Source of the DNA: Bacteroidales bacterium
Lineage (GTDB): Bacteria; Bacteroidota; Bacteroidia; Bacteroidales; WCHB1-69
Direction: 5' to 3'
NCBI GenBank assembly: GCA_024400755.1
Contig: JAKSMG010000016.1
Coordinates: forward strand, 1 to 37,534
Length of the DNA: 37,534 bases
Positions 23,546 through 32,626 of this stretch are shown here, piece by piece. Every line of letters begins with the position of its first letter. The stretch's first letter is position 1. Made by a program: the position numbers and the translations under genes. The notes beneath the pieces were generated by a model, which worked only from the letters and a program-made list of their open reading frames with translations, did no database searches and was not told the origin of the DNA.

Positions 23546-23899
23546 TCAAACACCACCTTTGATTGCTCGAACCTTGAACGTCATGAATTGATTTCTCATG
23601 TTGATGTTTTCGGGTGTGCTTATTATTTCGTAAACCTCGCCCGAATCCGCCAACACAATTCGGCAATCCGATTTGATGTCGGGACGATACCATGTCGCCA
23701 CGTTCGCCGTGTTCTCAATGGAATAAACTCCGTTGACATCACGTTCGGTTCCACCAAATGATTTGAACGAACCGAAAAACAAAATCCCGTCCGCAACATT
23801 TGGGAATGTCTTTTTCAAAACACCACTCACCGATGTTTTCGTTGGGATCAACAACAACATCGGAATCATGTCGGACATGTCGGGTTTGTATTTGCTCAT
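23546..23899 (-). CDS. Head-tail joining (head closure / stopper-like) protein
   Basis: 117 aa, starting by ATGA overlap with the connector gene. MSKYKPDMSDMIPMLLLIPT, then GGTERDVNGVYSIENTANVA, and CRIVLADSGEVYEIISTPEN form a small beta-barrel-type pattern typical of head closure proteins in this place. It would plug the connector and bind the tail. Position between connector and gp10-like gene supports this. Confidence 0.75.
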   Translation of the reverse strand: MSKYKPDMSDMIPMLLLIPTKTSVSGVLKKTFPNVADGILFFGSFKSFGGTERDVNGVYSIENTANVATWYRPDIKSDCRIVLADSGEVYEIISTPENINMRNQFMTFKVRAIKGGV

Positions 23900-24186
23900 G
23901 ATTCGTTCTCCTCCTCGATGTGTTTCAACGATAATTGCGCCGCTCTTTGCTTGAAATATGATGAGAACTCGCCGCCCTCACCGTAATTCCACAAATCCGC
24001 AACGCCACGACAAATCACACCAACGGCGCACGAATCATTGACGACGTTTTCATCCACTCCACCATCAATCAAAAAACCTTTGACGTCCTCAATGTACCCG
24101 TTCAATTTTCCGTCATGATAATTGCCCGTAATATCCAAACGGGTTTTGATTTCCGTCAATAATGTTTCATCGTTTACCGTTGCCAT
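23896..24186 (-). CDS. Head-tail connector (gp6-like adaptor)
   Basis: 96 aa. TLLTEIKTRLDITGNYHDGK, then LNGYIEDVKGFLIDGG and VICRGVADLWNYGEG are the usual helices of the HK97 gp6-like adaptor that binds below the portal. ATG 24186 has GAGGTG upstream. A 75-nt gap with a strong hairpin separates it from the capsid gene. Confidence 0.85.
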   Translation of the reverse strand: MATVNDETLLTEIKTRLDITGNYHDGKLNGYIEDVKGFLIDGGVDENVVNDSCAVGVICRGVADLWNYGEGGEFSSYFKQRAAQLSLKHIEEENES

Positions 24187-24205
24187 GAATGTTCACCTCA
24201 TTGTT

Positions 24206-24234
24206 CGCGATATGTCGGCGGCGCGGATATTACC
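24206..24234. repeat. Hairpin in the capsid-connector gap
   Basis: On the minus strand TCGGCGG and CCGCCGA pair (7 bp), with an inner GG/CC pair around TAATAT. No T-run follows. Such a structure after the major capsid gene may protect the upstream mRNA end or reduce read-through. Confidence 0.5.
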
Positions 24235-24261
24235 GACCGCCGATTTCCTCGCCTTTATTTC

Positions 24262-25623
24262 TTAACCCTGCGCACTTGTGCTTGCAACCTTTTTCAAAAG
24301 GAAAATGCAATTGCCGTCGAGAACGTTTCCGTCATTGATAACGGTTGCCTTTTTGACGAACTGATTTGCCTCCTCGTCGTAATAATCACGAACGGCAAAT
24401 TCGAGATTACTATTGATTGCATATGCCTTGTTTGGCACCCAATACATGCCGAAAAATGGATTTACATCATCATCGCTCAAGTCGATGTCGTCGAAATCAC
24501 CAAATACATCATTTTCAACAAATGCAACCTCTTTGCCCTTGAATGTGCTTGTTTCGTCACCGTCAATTGGGTTGTATGTTTCGGCATACAATGGACGATT
24601 GTTGTTGTCCTTTAATGTCTTGATGTTTGCCTCATATGTTCCCGCACTCATTACAAATTCGGGACGATACTTGCGCATGCCCAATGGAATCTTTGCAAAT
24701 AACTTCTTTTGCCATGATGTCCAATCGGCAATTTCCGCCTCGGTAAATGTGATGATGTGTGATGATGGGATTCTTGATCCGCTCACCTTTGTTGCCTCGG
24801 TGATAATACCGTTCATTTCGTCGTCGCCATCACCGTTGAGAATCTCATCGTCCATTGCGGCAACGTATGCCTCAACGATAACCTTTGCGAATTCCTGCTC
24901 AAAAACGGGAACGGATAAAACAGATTGTAGCAATGTTCTTGCAAGTCGGATTTCGCCGATCTTGTATGAGAAAATAATTGAATCAGTAATTCCACCCGCA
25001 TTTTGACGATCGCTCTTGCTTGTTTCGCCAATACGATGGAATGTTGCGGAGAATGATCCGATTGGGAACTTAACGCCGCCCTTTACATTCAACTTGCGAA
25101 CCTTGCTATAAAGAACGCCGCGAACCTTTTCAGTTTCCTTAATAATCTCTTGAATGATTGTTTGTGGAATGAGAACGCCTAAATTTGCGCTTGTTCCTGC
25201 CTCATCACCCGTTCTTGTTTCATATCTCAAATGCTCGCTCTTTTCACCGCGGAGATAATAATTCATGAACGCGGTTCTCTCCTCCATTGTTGAGATTTCG
25301 TTGTTCTCAACACCAACATTGTTTCCTCTCATTTGAACACCTCCAATTGCTTTCATCGGATTGAATGAACGGTTCTCGCCGCCCTCATCCTTGTTTGCTC
25401 CCTCGTCGCCTGCGCCGTCGCCTGCTCCGTTGTCGCCCTCGTCATCCTGCTTGTCCAACTCGTCCAACTTTGCCTTTGCCTCGTTTAACTCGTCGAGAAC
25501 ACTTTGTAAAGTTTCGCCCAATGAACGAACCTCATCGGCGGATTCGGACGCCTTAATCTTTGAACGTAATGATTCCGCCTCGCTTGTCTTTGCGGCGATG
25601 ATCTTATTCAAAAAATCTTTCAT
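24262..25623 (-). CDS. Major capsid protein (HK97 fold) with delta domain
   Basis: 453 aa. The first ~100 residues are a coiled-coil, acidic scaffold-like delta domain (KIIAAKTSEAESLRSKIKAS to a GDNGAGDGAGDEG linker), likely removed by the protease encoded upstream. The coat part starts near NPMKAIGG and carries the family phrases GVLIPQTIIQEIIKETEKVR, KFPIGSFSATFHRIGET, and WTSWQKKLFAKIPLGMRKYR. It forms the capsid shell. ATG 25623 has GGAGG 9 nt upstream. Confidence 0.95.
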   Translation of the reverse strand: MKDFLNKIIAAKTSEAESLRSKIKASESADEVRSLGETLQSVLDELNEAKAKLDELDKQDDEGDNGAGDGAGDEGANKDEGGENRSFNPMKAIGGVQMRGNNVGVENNEISTMEERTAFMNYYLRGEKSEHLRYETRTGDEAGTSANLGVLIPQTIIQEIIKETEKVRGVLYSKVRKLNVKGGVKFPIGSFSATFHRIGETSKSDRQNAGGITDSIIFSYKIGEIRLARTLLQSVLSVPVFEQEFAKVIVEAYVAAMDDEILNGDGDDEMNGIITEATKVSGSRIPSSHIITFTEAEIADWTSWQKKLFAKIPLGMRKYRPEFVMSAGTYEANIKTLKDNNNRPLYAETYNPIDGDETSTFKGKEVAFVENDVFGDFDDIDLSDDDVNPFFGMYWVPNKAYAINSNLEFAVRDYYDEEANQFVKKATVINDGNVLDGNCIFLLKKVASTSAQG

Positions 25624-25627
25624 TTTG

Positions 25628-26257
25628 TCATACCTCCAACAAATATTTTATTTTTAGTTTTTCCAACTCGGCTTTTGCCTTGTCGTCATTTTCTCGCGCG
25701 TTGTCCAACGCACGTCGGGCATTCTCCAACGCCCTTTTACTATCTCTCGCGTTGATGGATGTTTCGTCATATGCGGGGAATGTCACCGCGGAAACCTCCA
25801 CAACGGTTGAAATCGATTTGATTGTTCGTGTCGGGTGATTTGTCTTGATGTCCGACCATTCCTCATCGTCAATGCCAAACATGAATGACATTCCCGTGAC
25901 ATCGCCACGTTGAACGGCGGAATATAACGCCCTCGCCTCGGAATTGTTCTCAACATCCAAATCAACACGAATTCCCATGCCGTCATCATCGACCATCAAT
26001 TGCATGGTTGAATTTTCATTGTTCTTTCGTGATCGCGCCAACGGGATTCGTGACACGTCGTGATTCACCAAAAAGCGAACATCGGTCAAATCTGTTTTCT
26101 TTAATGCGCCGCGTGCGATTATCTCGTCAAACTCACCAATGTTTGTTTTTGATTCGTAAACAATCGGACGTCCAACGATGATTGAACCGTGTTTTTCGTC
26201 CTGCTCCGCTCTCACCTCAAAATTGAACGAACGATGTTCCAATTTATCAATGCCCAT
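25628..26257 (-). CDS. HK97-family prohead protease
   Basis: 209 aa from ATG 26257, with GGAGG 9 nt upstream. The order LEHRSFNFEVRAEQDEKHG, FDEIIARGALKK, VRFLVNHD (His66) and GDVTGMSFMF (Ser124) matches U35-type prohead proteases with a His/Ser catalytic pair. A charged helical tail (RRALDNARENDDKAKAELEK) could be a scaffold-like part. It should trim the delta domain of the capsid protein encoded 4 nt downstream. Confidence 0.93.
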   Translation of the reverse strand: MGIDKLEHRSFNFEVRAEQDEKHGSIIVGRPIVYESKTNIGEFDEIIARGALKKTDLTDVRFLVNHDVSRIPLARSRKNNENSTMQLMVDDDGMGIRVDLDVENNSEARALYSAVQRGDVTGMSFMFGIDDEEWSDIKTNHPTRTIKSISTVVEVSAVTFPAYDETSINARDSKRALENARRALDNARENDDKAKAELEKLKIKYLLEV

Positions 26258-26261
26258 ATTT

Positions 26262-26933
26262 TCACACCTCCTCATTTTCACTTGACAAACTCAATGCGGC
26301 GGATGGTTCCGACCAATCGAACCCGCTCTCACTTCGACGGAATTCCTCATTCACAACATCATAAAAACCGACAAATCCGTCGGGATTTACGCACGGCACC
26401 AAATCAAACAACACATTGTCGTCGTGTTCCAACGTAACGCGTCCAATTCTATGATAACCATTTATTGCTTTCAATGTTGTTCCACTACCATATGTCGTGC
26501 CAATCGCCAAATTATTTGCGCATGTGTCGTCAATCTGTTTTGTGAATTCTTGTTTGAATTCCCCGTTTACATACAACGATTGTTTTCCAATCTCCACACA
26601 AACCATGTTGTTTTTTACATCAAACGTGTTGAAATAATCTCCGAAATAATATCCGCAATCATGCAAATTGAATCCTTTTCCGCGGGATCCGTCGTCTTTA
26701 CAACCCGCAATGTCCCTACTTGTATATGAGGGTAACTGATAATTGATTGTCAATTTACTATGTGAACTATTAAATTTATGATTCAAAATGATATATGTTT
26801 GATATGAGTTTGACATATTTTCAACATATTCAATTTTGCGATAACCGCTCGGCAATCCGCCATCATCAAATGACAGTTTTCCGAACATATCCGACGCCAT
26901 TTGTCCAATTTTTCCGAACATCAATGGAAACAT
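26262..26933 (-). CDS. LamG/ConA-like beta-sandwich protein in the head module
   Basis: 223 aa. LPSGYRKIEYVENMSNSYQT starts a pattern (GYRxxEYVE, then GCKDDGSRGKGFNLHDCGYY, GKQSLYVNGEF, GYHRIGRVTLEHDD, FGFYD-like end) typical of LamG/concanavalin-like domains of Firmicutes surface and phage proteins. Placed between portal and protease, it is not part of the standard HK97 set; a capsid decoration or glycan-binding protein is likely. It overlaps the upstream gene by 13 nt. The DNA is visibly more AT-rich than its neighbours, which suggests acquisition by exchange. Confidence 0.65.
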   Translation of the reverse strand: MFPLMFGKIGQMASDMFGKLSFDDGGLPSGYRKIEYVENMSNSYQTYIILNHKFNSSHSKLTINYQLPSYTSRDIAGCKDDGSRGKGFNLHDCGYYFGDYFNTFDVKNNMVCVEIGKQSLYVNGEFKQEFTKQIDDTCANNLAIGTTYGSGTTLKAINGYHRIGRVTLEHDDNVLFDLVPCVNPDGFVGFYDVVNEEFRRSESGFDWSEPSAALSLSSENEEV

Positions 26934-27208
26934 AATTGTTGCACCTCAATTTCGCCCGTTCCCTCAACATAAATTTCATTTGTCTTGAATGGTTCTCCAC
27001 CCAACCATTCGTTGCCCTCAACAACTTGAAAATATCCCGCAGGAATCTTGACCGAATTGTCATGTGTGAATGTTTCATCGAATGAAACATAAATATCCGC
27101 GTCGCTAAAATTCTTGATGAGATATTTTCCACAATCGAACGGGAACTCAATTGTGGTTGTGGAACCGTCCAATGTTATTCGCTTAACTTGCAATTTATTG
27201 TCGCTCAT
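26921..27208 (-). CDS. Small beta-rich hypothetical head-module protein
   Basis: 95 aa from ATG 27208, with GGAGG 7 nt upstream. MSDNKLQVKRITLDGSTTTI, then KNFSDADIYVSFDETF, then GYFQVVEGNEWLGG, is the plan of a small beta-sandwich, with no membrane span. It lies between the portal and the LamG-like gene. The two may act together as capsid decoration, by position only. Confidence 0.7.
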   Translation of the reverse strand: MSDNKLQVKRITLDGSTTTIEFPFDCGKYLIKNFSDADIYVSFDETFTHDNSVKIPAGYFQVVEGNEWLGGEPFKTNEIYVEGTGEIEVQQLCFH

Positions 27209-27246
27209 TTTTACACCTCCATTTGTGAAACATTTCACATGTATAA

Positions 27247-28470
27247 TTATACATCGTCATTGTTGTTGACGTTTTCATTCTTGCTTTTGTTCAATTGGTA
27301 ATCGCCCGCAATCTCAACATTGACATAATTCAATGATTGCATGCGAACGCCCTCCAATTCCTGCAATGGACGCATTCCGAATGCTTTTCGCTTTTCGTTC
27401 TCATATAACGCGCCCGAATCTCCCAACATTCGAACCATTTCCAACTTTTGCGTTGTGTCCATGAAAATCAATTCATGAGGATAAAAAACAATCTTATTTC
27501 CAAACGCAATTTCGTTCGGTGTGAACAATGATTTCGTGAATGCTTGACCAATTGCGATGATCAACGGTTCCAATGTCTTTTGGTAGAACGCCTCATATTG
27601 TGATTTTGTATAATCACCCGTCAAAATAGGCAACGGAACACCGAAATGTCGGAGAATCTTTTCATCGATGAATTTCAACGTTGTTGCGTCAACCATTTGT
27701 ATTTTGTTTTGTAACGGTATGAACTCGCCTTTCATATCCAATGGCAAAAATCCGCTCTCATTGTTCGCCAAATGCTTTTCCAAATTCGCGATCGCCTCAT
27801 CCATCTTGCCATCATCCAACATTGTGTTGTACTTCACAACTCCATTGATGGCGAATGATGATTTCATCGATTTTGCCACGCCCTGCAATAATGTGTGATT
27901 CAAATCCAATGTTTTCAACAACGCCTCATTGTCGGGTTGACCGTATGCGTTGCCGCCCATGAATTCATTCACCGAATATCTATATTTCAAATGAATAATG
28001 TCCGAATAACGAATCGTTGTTTTGTAATCGTTCGCAAATTGCAATTCAACAAACAATTTGTCCGTTGAATCCTGCAAAAATGTGACGTTCGTTGGTTGTA
28101 TAGGATATATTGCAACCAATTTGTTGTTTTCCCACGTTGGAATAATGAACGCATTGTAATTTAAAAACAATTGCCAAAATACTTTTTCGAGAAAATCCGA
28201 TTGTGTCATGATTTCGTTCGGATTGTTCAACACACGTTGAACATCACCGTCAACGGGAACCGAATCGTTGCCGATTGCACGTTCATGCAACGGTGTGATC
28301 TTTTTCATTTCCGTGACAATACACGAAATCGCTTGTTGAACGACATCGGAGGCATAAATATTTTGTCCAAATTGAGAAAAAACGGGATAATCGTTGTTTG
28401 GAACCCTCGCAACGTTCAATCCTGCTTTCGTTTTACCCTTTATACTATTAAAAAAATCTATAATTCCCAA
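27247..28470 (-). CDS. HK97-family portal protein (TTG start)
   Basis: 407 aa. MGIIDFFNSIKGKTKAG, then ASDVVQQAISCIVTEMKKIT, then FWQLFLNYNAFIIPTWENNK, IIHLKYRYSVNEFMGG, KFIDEKILRHFGVPLPILTG and YYQKTLEPL-like YQKTLEPLIIAIGQAF are portal hallmarks. It forms the dodecameric ring at the capsid vertex. The start is TTG 28470 with GAGGTG 5 nt upstream; no nearby ATG would keep the N terminus. An Asn-rich tail (KNENVNNNDDV) ends the protein. It follows TerL by 15 nt. Confidence 0.93.
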   Translation of the reverse strand: MGIIDFFNSIKGKTKAGLNVARVPNNDYPVFSQFGQNIYASDVVQQAISCIVTEMKKITPLHERAIGNDSVPVDGDVQRVLNNPNEIMTQSDFLEKVFWQLFLNYNAFIIPTWENNKLVAIYPIQPTNVTFLQDSTDKLFVELQFANDYKTTIRYSDIIHLKYRYSVNEFMGGNAYGQPDNEALLKTLDLNHTLLQGVAKSMKSSFAINGVVKYNTMLDDGKMDEAIANLEKHLANNESGFLPLDMKGEFIPLQNKIQMVDATTLKFIDEKILRHFGVPLPILTGDYTKSQYEAFYQKTLEPLIIAIGQAFTKSLFTPNEIAFGNKIVFYPHELIFMDTTQKLEMVRMLGDSGALYENEKRKAFGMRPLQELEGVRMQSLNYVNVEIAGDYQLNKSKNENVNNNDDV

Positions 28471-28485
28471 TTGCGCACCTCGTAA

Positions 28486-30150
28486 TTATAGTGTTTGCAT
28501 GAATTCGCCTTTATATCGGCGAAAAATCTCATATAACATAATCAATGTAACCGCGCCATCAATACGTTTGGATTTTTGGTTGTTGATTTTTACACACATA
28601 ACATTCCCCAAATTGTCCATTTCCATTGACGCATTCCCCAAGCACCATTTGTCCATGTCGTTTTGGTTGTAATTTATCAATTTCGATTTCAAATCCGCCT
28701 CAACCAATTTCATTGGTGACGACATGACAAATCGATTTTGATAAATCATTTCGGTTTCGAATCCGTAATCGTCCATTTTGTTTAGAAATGCTTTTGCAAA
28801 ACGTTGATCATATCCGCATTTATACAATCGCAACCCAAACTCCCTATATAAATTGTAAAACCAATCCGCGATTTTTTCAATATCAATCTCGTTGCCGTCA
28901 TGTATGCTCAAAATGCCTTGTTTCGCCCATTCGAGATATTTCGCGCCCGCCTCCACGTCGTCGGAATCTGTCAATTTGGATTCGGGGATGAAATAATGTG
29001 AATACACATATTTTGTTTTGTCGCCTGCTTTCATCAATAGGATTTTCGCATTCGACAAATCGGTTGTCGCGGACAAATCGACCGCACCAAAACACAATGC
29101 GCCGCGGAATTCCTCCAAATCATAAACGGGCGTTGTGTAATTATAATCGGAATCCATCAACCATGCTTGCGCGTTGTTTTGCTTGATATTAAAATCTTTG
29201 CACAACGTGTGCATGCGGGTTGATTTGTCCACCTTTGATGTGTTGACCTCTTTTCGCAAATATGACCATTTCTTGATGACGCCTAATGACGGATTCGATT
29301 TGAACCATGATTGTTCATCCTGCCAAATCTCTTGTTCCGAATCCTGCGTGTATAACCACGGCAAAAATGAATCGTCCTCGATCTCATCGTTCAAAACCTT
29401 GCGGGCATACACCAATTTGTTGTCCAAATATCCATCATTCACGAATCCCTCCGTTGTCAAATTGATGAACAACGGTTCATCCTTGACAGACATTGACTTT
29501 TGACACGCAACGGCGATTTCGTCGTTTTGGGCGTCGTGCGATTCATCGAAAAATGCTTTGTCGATGTTTCGTCCATCCTTGTTTTGCGTTTTGGATGACA
29601 TTTTGAAAATCTTTGTTCCGTTGTTCACATTCTTGATCTCGGACAAATTTTGATGTGTCCATTTGGATTTGGGATCAATACGTTTGCGCATGCCTCCAAC
29701 CTCACCCCACAACAAATTTGCTTGTTTCTCATCGTTGGATGTACACACAATGTCTTGTCCGCCATCACCAATGCGCAAATCGGTGTGGGCGTCCGCCGCC
29801 ATCAATGTGGTTTTGCCATTTTTTCGAGCGATCAACAACATGATGTCGCGAAATCGACGTCGCCATCGTCCCAATTCATCGTCAAATATCTTGAATGAAT
29901 ACAAACATTCGATGAATGCTTTTTGCCACAACAACAATTCCATTGGTTTGTTGTAAAACGGTTTTTTGTTTTGCAAACACAATGATTCCATGAATGCGAT
30001 TCGTTGATATGCCTCCGTCGTGTCGTATTGGAAACGCGGATCGGACAAATCATCAACCAATTTGCGCAATTCCGTTTTCAATTCACGTCCCGCGATAATC
30101 TCGCCGCGCTCGATCGCGTCCAAATATTGTTCCAAATATGTATTACCCAT
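28486..30150 (-). CDS. terL: Terminase large subunit
   Basis: 554 aa. The ATPase domain carries a Walker A-like LLIARKNGKTTL (about 104-115), DIVCTSNDEKQANLLW and Walker B KAFFDESHD (about 193-201). The nuclease domain has FGAVDLSATTDLS (about 352-364), GYDQRFAKAF and KRIDGAVTLIM, which hold the acidic metal-binding residues. It pumps and cuts DNA with TerS. The start overlaps the TerS stop by 8 nt. The pattern is of the HK97/Terminase_1 type. Confidence 0.95.
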   Translation of the reverse strand: MGNTYLEQYLDAIERGEIIAGRELKTELRKLVDDLSDPRFQYDTTEAYQRIAFMESLCLQNKKPFYNKPMELLLWQKAFIECLYSFKIFDDELGRWRRRFRDIMLLIARKNGKTTLMAADAHTDLRIGDGGQDIVCTSNDEKQANLLWGEVGGMRKRIDPKSKWTHQNLSEIKNVNNGTKIFKMSSKTQNKDGRNIDKAFFDESHDAQNDEIAVACQKSMSVKDEPLFINLTTEGFVNDGYLDNKLVYARKVLNDEIEDDSFLPWLYTQDSEQEIWQDEQSWFKSNPSLGVIKKWSYLRKEVNTSKVDKSTRMHTLCKDFNIKQNNAQAWLMDSDYNYTTPVYDLEEFRGALCFGAVDLSATTDLSNAKILLMKAGDKTKYVYSHYFIPESKLTDSDDVEAGAKYLEWAKQGILSIHDGNEIDIEKIADWFYNLYREFGLRLYKCGYDQRFAKAFLNKMDDYGFETEMIYQNRFVMSSPMKLVEADLKSKLINYNQNDMDKWCLGNASMEMDNLGNVMCVKINNQKSKRIDGAVTLIMLYEIFRRYKGEFMQTL

Positions 30151-30460
30151 TGTTTAACCCTGCCAAAAACTCCGAAACGGGATCGACCTCGTCGCCCGTA
30201 CTCTTTGCCAACAATCCACACAAAATGCGTGCGGCGTTCATGTATGATTGAGAACATTCCTTGTATAATCTCGCCGCCTCGGTTCGCTTTTGTTGCGATG
30301 GATCACGCGGATTCACTCGGATGAACGGCAATGTTTTGTAATATGCCATTTGTGATTCCAAAAACACGAAATCCTCAATCAAAAATCGGATTGTCGCGAA
30401 TTGCTCCGCGCCCAATGCCGATTCAAACAATGTTTCTAATTCTTTTTTTCTGTCATCCAT
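30143..30460 (-). CDS. terS: Terminase small subunit, P27-like
   Basis: 105 aa from ATG 30460, with GAGGA 7 nt upstream; the longer frame upstream lacks a ribosome site. LETLFESALGAEQFATIRFL, then EDFVFLESQMAYYKTLPFIR and then AARLYKECSQSYMNAARILC form the P27-type small terminase pattern. It overlaps TerL by 8 nt, so the pair is translated together. It would recognise the packaging start site. Confidence 0.83.
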   Translation of the reverse strand: MDDRKKELETLFESALGAEQFATIRFLIEDFVFLESQMAYYKTLPFIRVNPRDPSQQKRTEAARLYKECSQSYMNAARILCGLLAKSTGDEVDPVSEFLAGLNNG

Positions 30461-30621
30461 GATTTTTTCCTCGACCTTTTTTGATTTTTCGGATTTTCGG
30501 AACAAATTTTCAAATGTTCGGAGAAATGTTTCAAGAAAAAATGAAAAATGTGTCCCGTGTGCAAAAGAGGCTCCCCTTGCAATCCCCAAACGAAAATTTT
30601 TCATTCGGATGGTCGGGGAGG
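30461..30621 (-). other. 161-nt gap between HNH-kinase and TerS
   Basis: No gene with a ribosome site is visible. The sequence is rich in A/T runs and the word GAAAATTTTTC, and a GGGGA/TCCCC pair is too far apart to be a good stem. It may be part of a cos or pac region, but nothing in it proves this. Confidence 0.35.
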
Positions 30622-31275
30622 TTACGGAATGAAATCGGAAAACCAATCGCGGATGAATCGTTGTTCATCGTCCGTTGTTGCTCTCGACATGCAAGTTTCG
30701 ATTGATTCGTCAATGAAAATCAATTCGGCACCCAACATGTCCGCCAATCTCTCGCGATCATATTTATTCGGATAACCTCCAACAACAAATGCCGTTTGCC
30801 ATTTGCCCACGCGCATTTTGATTTGTTCCATTATGCAATCGCGAACACCGAACATGTTCTCGCGCAATCGCTTTGACCTACTCGTTGAAATACATTCCCA
30901 AATGGAATCGATGTCGAGAATCAAATCGTTTGTTCCTGCATTGTCGCGAACCCATGTTGATTTGCCCGCACATGGTGAACCATAAACGATGTACACTTTG
31001 CGACGCCATTCATGACCGAATCGTTCGTGAATCTTATTGTGGCATTTATGATGAACCAAAATAATATTGTCGCGGTTCAACGAAATGTTCCAATCATTCA
31101 CATTCGATTCGGTCAATTCCTTGACGTGATGTCCAATGCAATCATACGCACGCACAATTGGTTTGTGACAATATTCACAAACGATGTCGCCGTTATCATC
31201 CAAACGTTCATCCATGATTATGCGGCGAAATGATTCCCATTCATCCGATTTATAAAAATTACCTAATGTAAACAT
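30622..31275 (-). CDS. HNH endonuclease-P-loop kinase fusion
   Basis: 217 aa. Residues 1-90 form an HNH domain with zinc Cys: CEYC (33-36), then CIGHHVKELTESNVND (His49/His50), and NRDNIILVHHKCHNKIH (Asn70, Cys78, His79, His83). Residues 93-217 form a P-loop kinase-like domain: VYIVYGSPCAGKSTW (Walker A 99-107), LILDIDSIWE (acidic pair), and a later ELIFIDESIETCMSR strand. HNH proteins beside terminase genes help DNA cutting in cos phages; a fused kinase could process 5' ends. The start overlaps the endolysin stop as TAATG with no clear ribosome site, so it is coupled. Confidence 0.83.
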   Translation of the reverse strand: MFTLGNFYKSDEWESFRRIIMDERLDDNGDIVCEYCHKPIVRAYDCIGHHVKELTESNVNDWNISLNRDNIILVHHKCHNKIHERFGHEWRRKVYIVYGSPCAGKSTWVRDNAGTNDLILDIDSIWECISTSRSKRLRENMFGVRDCIMEQIKMRVGKWQTAFVVGGYPNKYDRERLADMLGAELIFIDESIETCMSRATTDDEQRFIRDWFSDFIP

Positions 31276-32168
31276 TATCTTAAATAATTAGAATGACAAT
31301 ATCCCGTGCCGTTCTTATACTCTACTTTGTACCATTCGCCGTCATTGCCAATAACATTGAGAACGGTTCCGTTGTTGACAACACCAATGATTGTTCCGTT
31401 CGGTGTTGAACGCACATTCAATGCGGACGCCGTAACGGTCATTTTTGAAACCTTGTTTGTTGGTTCCTTTGCCTCGCCTGCAATCTTGATGACTTGTCCA
31501 ATACGGATGATGTTCGGATTCGAAATGTTATTCAAACGAACAACATCATTCATGTTCACTCCGAAACGTCCACAAATGCCCGATAACGTGTCGCCCGCCT
31601 TGACGGTATAATTTGTCACCTTTTCGGTTGGAACGTCATTTTGGACGGGTTCCGCTTGAATTATGGGTGTTCCCTGCTTGATATATTCAACGTCTTTGTG
31701 TTTTCCCCAATGTGTCCACGGTGTGTCCTTGATATTTGAGCGAATAACGCCCCATTTATGCCCCTTTGCCTCAATGACCTTGCCGTTGCCCTCATAAACA
31801 CCAACATGTCCTTTTTTGAATACAAGAACACCCGCGATTTCGGGAATTGAACCAATGGAACCCGATTCGGGACATTGTTTCAACATCGTGTCGGAATCCA
31901 CATCATATTTCGAATTATATTTTGCGATTGCGTTCGGATCGGCATTTGGTGTCATCAATGCACCTTTTATCAATCCGCCACAATCATGAACCTTTTTTCC
32001 TGCCTTTGCCTGCGCCGCGAAATCATCCGCCGTGTAATAACTCGGATATTGCTTGCGCTTTGATGTCAACAATGATGTTGACGCCTTTTGACCGAACGTT
32101 CCGAACCAATATGGACGCCCGATTTGTCCTTTTGCGTAATCGACCAATTCAATATTTGTAATTGCCAT
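31275..32168 (-). CDS. Endolysin: NlpC/P60-like peptidase + LysM + SH3
   Basis: 297 aa from ATG 32168, with GGAGG 9 nt upstream. Residues 1-165 are an NlpC/P60-type Cys peptidase: VHDCGGLIKGAL (Cys63) and KKGHVGVYEGNG (His121). Residues ~187-229 are a LysM domain (YTVKAGDTLSGICGRFGVNM). Residues ~245-297 are a bacterial SH3 domain (ALNVRSTPNG to YCHSNYLR). No signal peptide, so it relies on the holin 0.5 kb upstream in the same operon. It cuts peptide cross-links of the wall. Confidence 0.93.
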   Translation of the reverse strand: MAITNIELVDYAKGQIGRPYWFGTFGQKASTSLLTSKRKQYPSYYTADDFAAQAKAGKKVHDCGGLIKGALMTPNADPNAIAKYNSKYDVDSDTMLKQCPESGSIGSIPEIAGVLVFKKGHVGVYEGNGKVIEAKGHKWGVIRSNIKDTPWTHWGKHKDVEYIKQGTPIIQAEPVQNDVPTEKVTNYTVKAGDTLSGICGRFGVNMNDVVRLNNISNPNIIRIGQVIKIAGEAKEPTNKVSKMTVTASALNVRSTPNGTIIGVVNNGTVLNVIGNDGEWYKVEYKNGTGYCHSNYLR

Positions 32169-32170
32169 AA

Positions 32171-32623
32171 TTACCAACCTCCGTTTTCCGAATTTTGTTT
32201 TTTGATTTCCAATTCCTGCTTTTTCAACTCTAATGATTGCCAATCGTTTGACCAATTCTCGCGATCATAGTTTTTCAAACACAAATGAATCGCGCCGACA
32301 TCCGCGGGTTGTGCCTTTTCGTATTCCTCCTCGCGAACGACGATTCCGCCCTCAATTATTCGTTTGCGTTCAATGTATTTATAACCCTTTGCGCGTTGAA
32401 TCAAAGAATTTCGCAAATCGACAACCAATTGAGAACGTCCCTTGTTTAATGTTTCCACCAATTCCGAATAATTATTTTTATATTCACACCATGCGGATTT
32501 CCCAACACCCAACACCTTGCAAATTTGTTCATCGGTCATTGTCAACGACATTTCCGCGATTTCGTTCAATCTCGGTTTCACATGCGTGAAATATTTATTC
32601 GGACGACCTTTTGATCGTGCCAT
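32171..32623 (-). CDS. Terminase small subunit-like / HTH DNA-binding protein
   Basis: 150 aa. An N-terminal helix-turn-helix (LTMTDEQICKVLGVGKSAWC) precedes the phrase common in phage small terminases and their relatives: NSLIQRAKGYKYIERKRII, then QPADVGAIHLCLKNYDRENW and ending KKQELEIKKQ. A P27-like TerS lies 2 kb downstream, so this is either a second small-terminase-like protein or a late regulator. It sits between holin and endolysin genes. GGAGG 8 nt upstream of ATG 32623. Confidence 0.72.
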   Translation of the reverse strand: MARSKGRPNKYFTHVKPRLNEIAEMSLTMTDEQICKVLGVGKSAWCEYKNNYSELVETLNKGRSQLVVDLRNSLIQRAKGYKYIERKRIIEGGIVVREEEYEKAQPADVGAIHLCLKNYDRENWSNDWQSLELKKQELEIKKQNSENGGW

Positions 32624-32626
32624 TTT

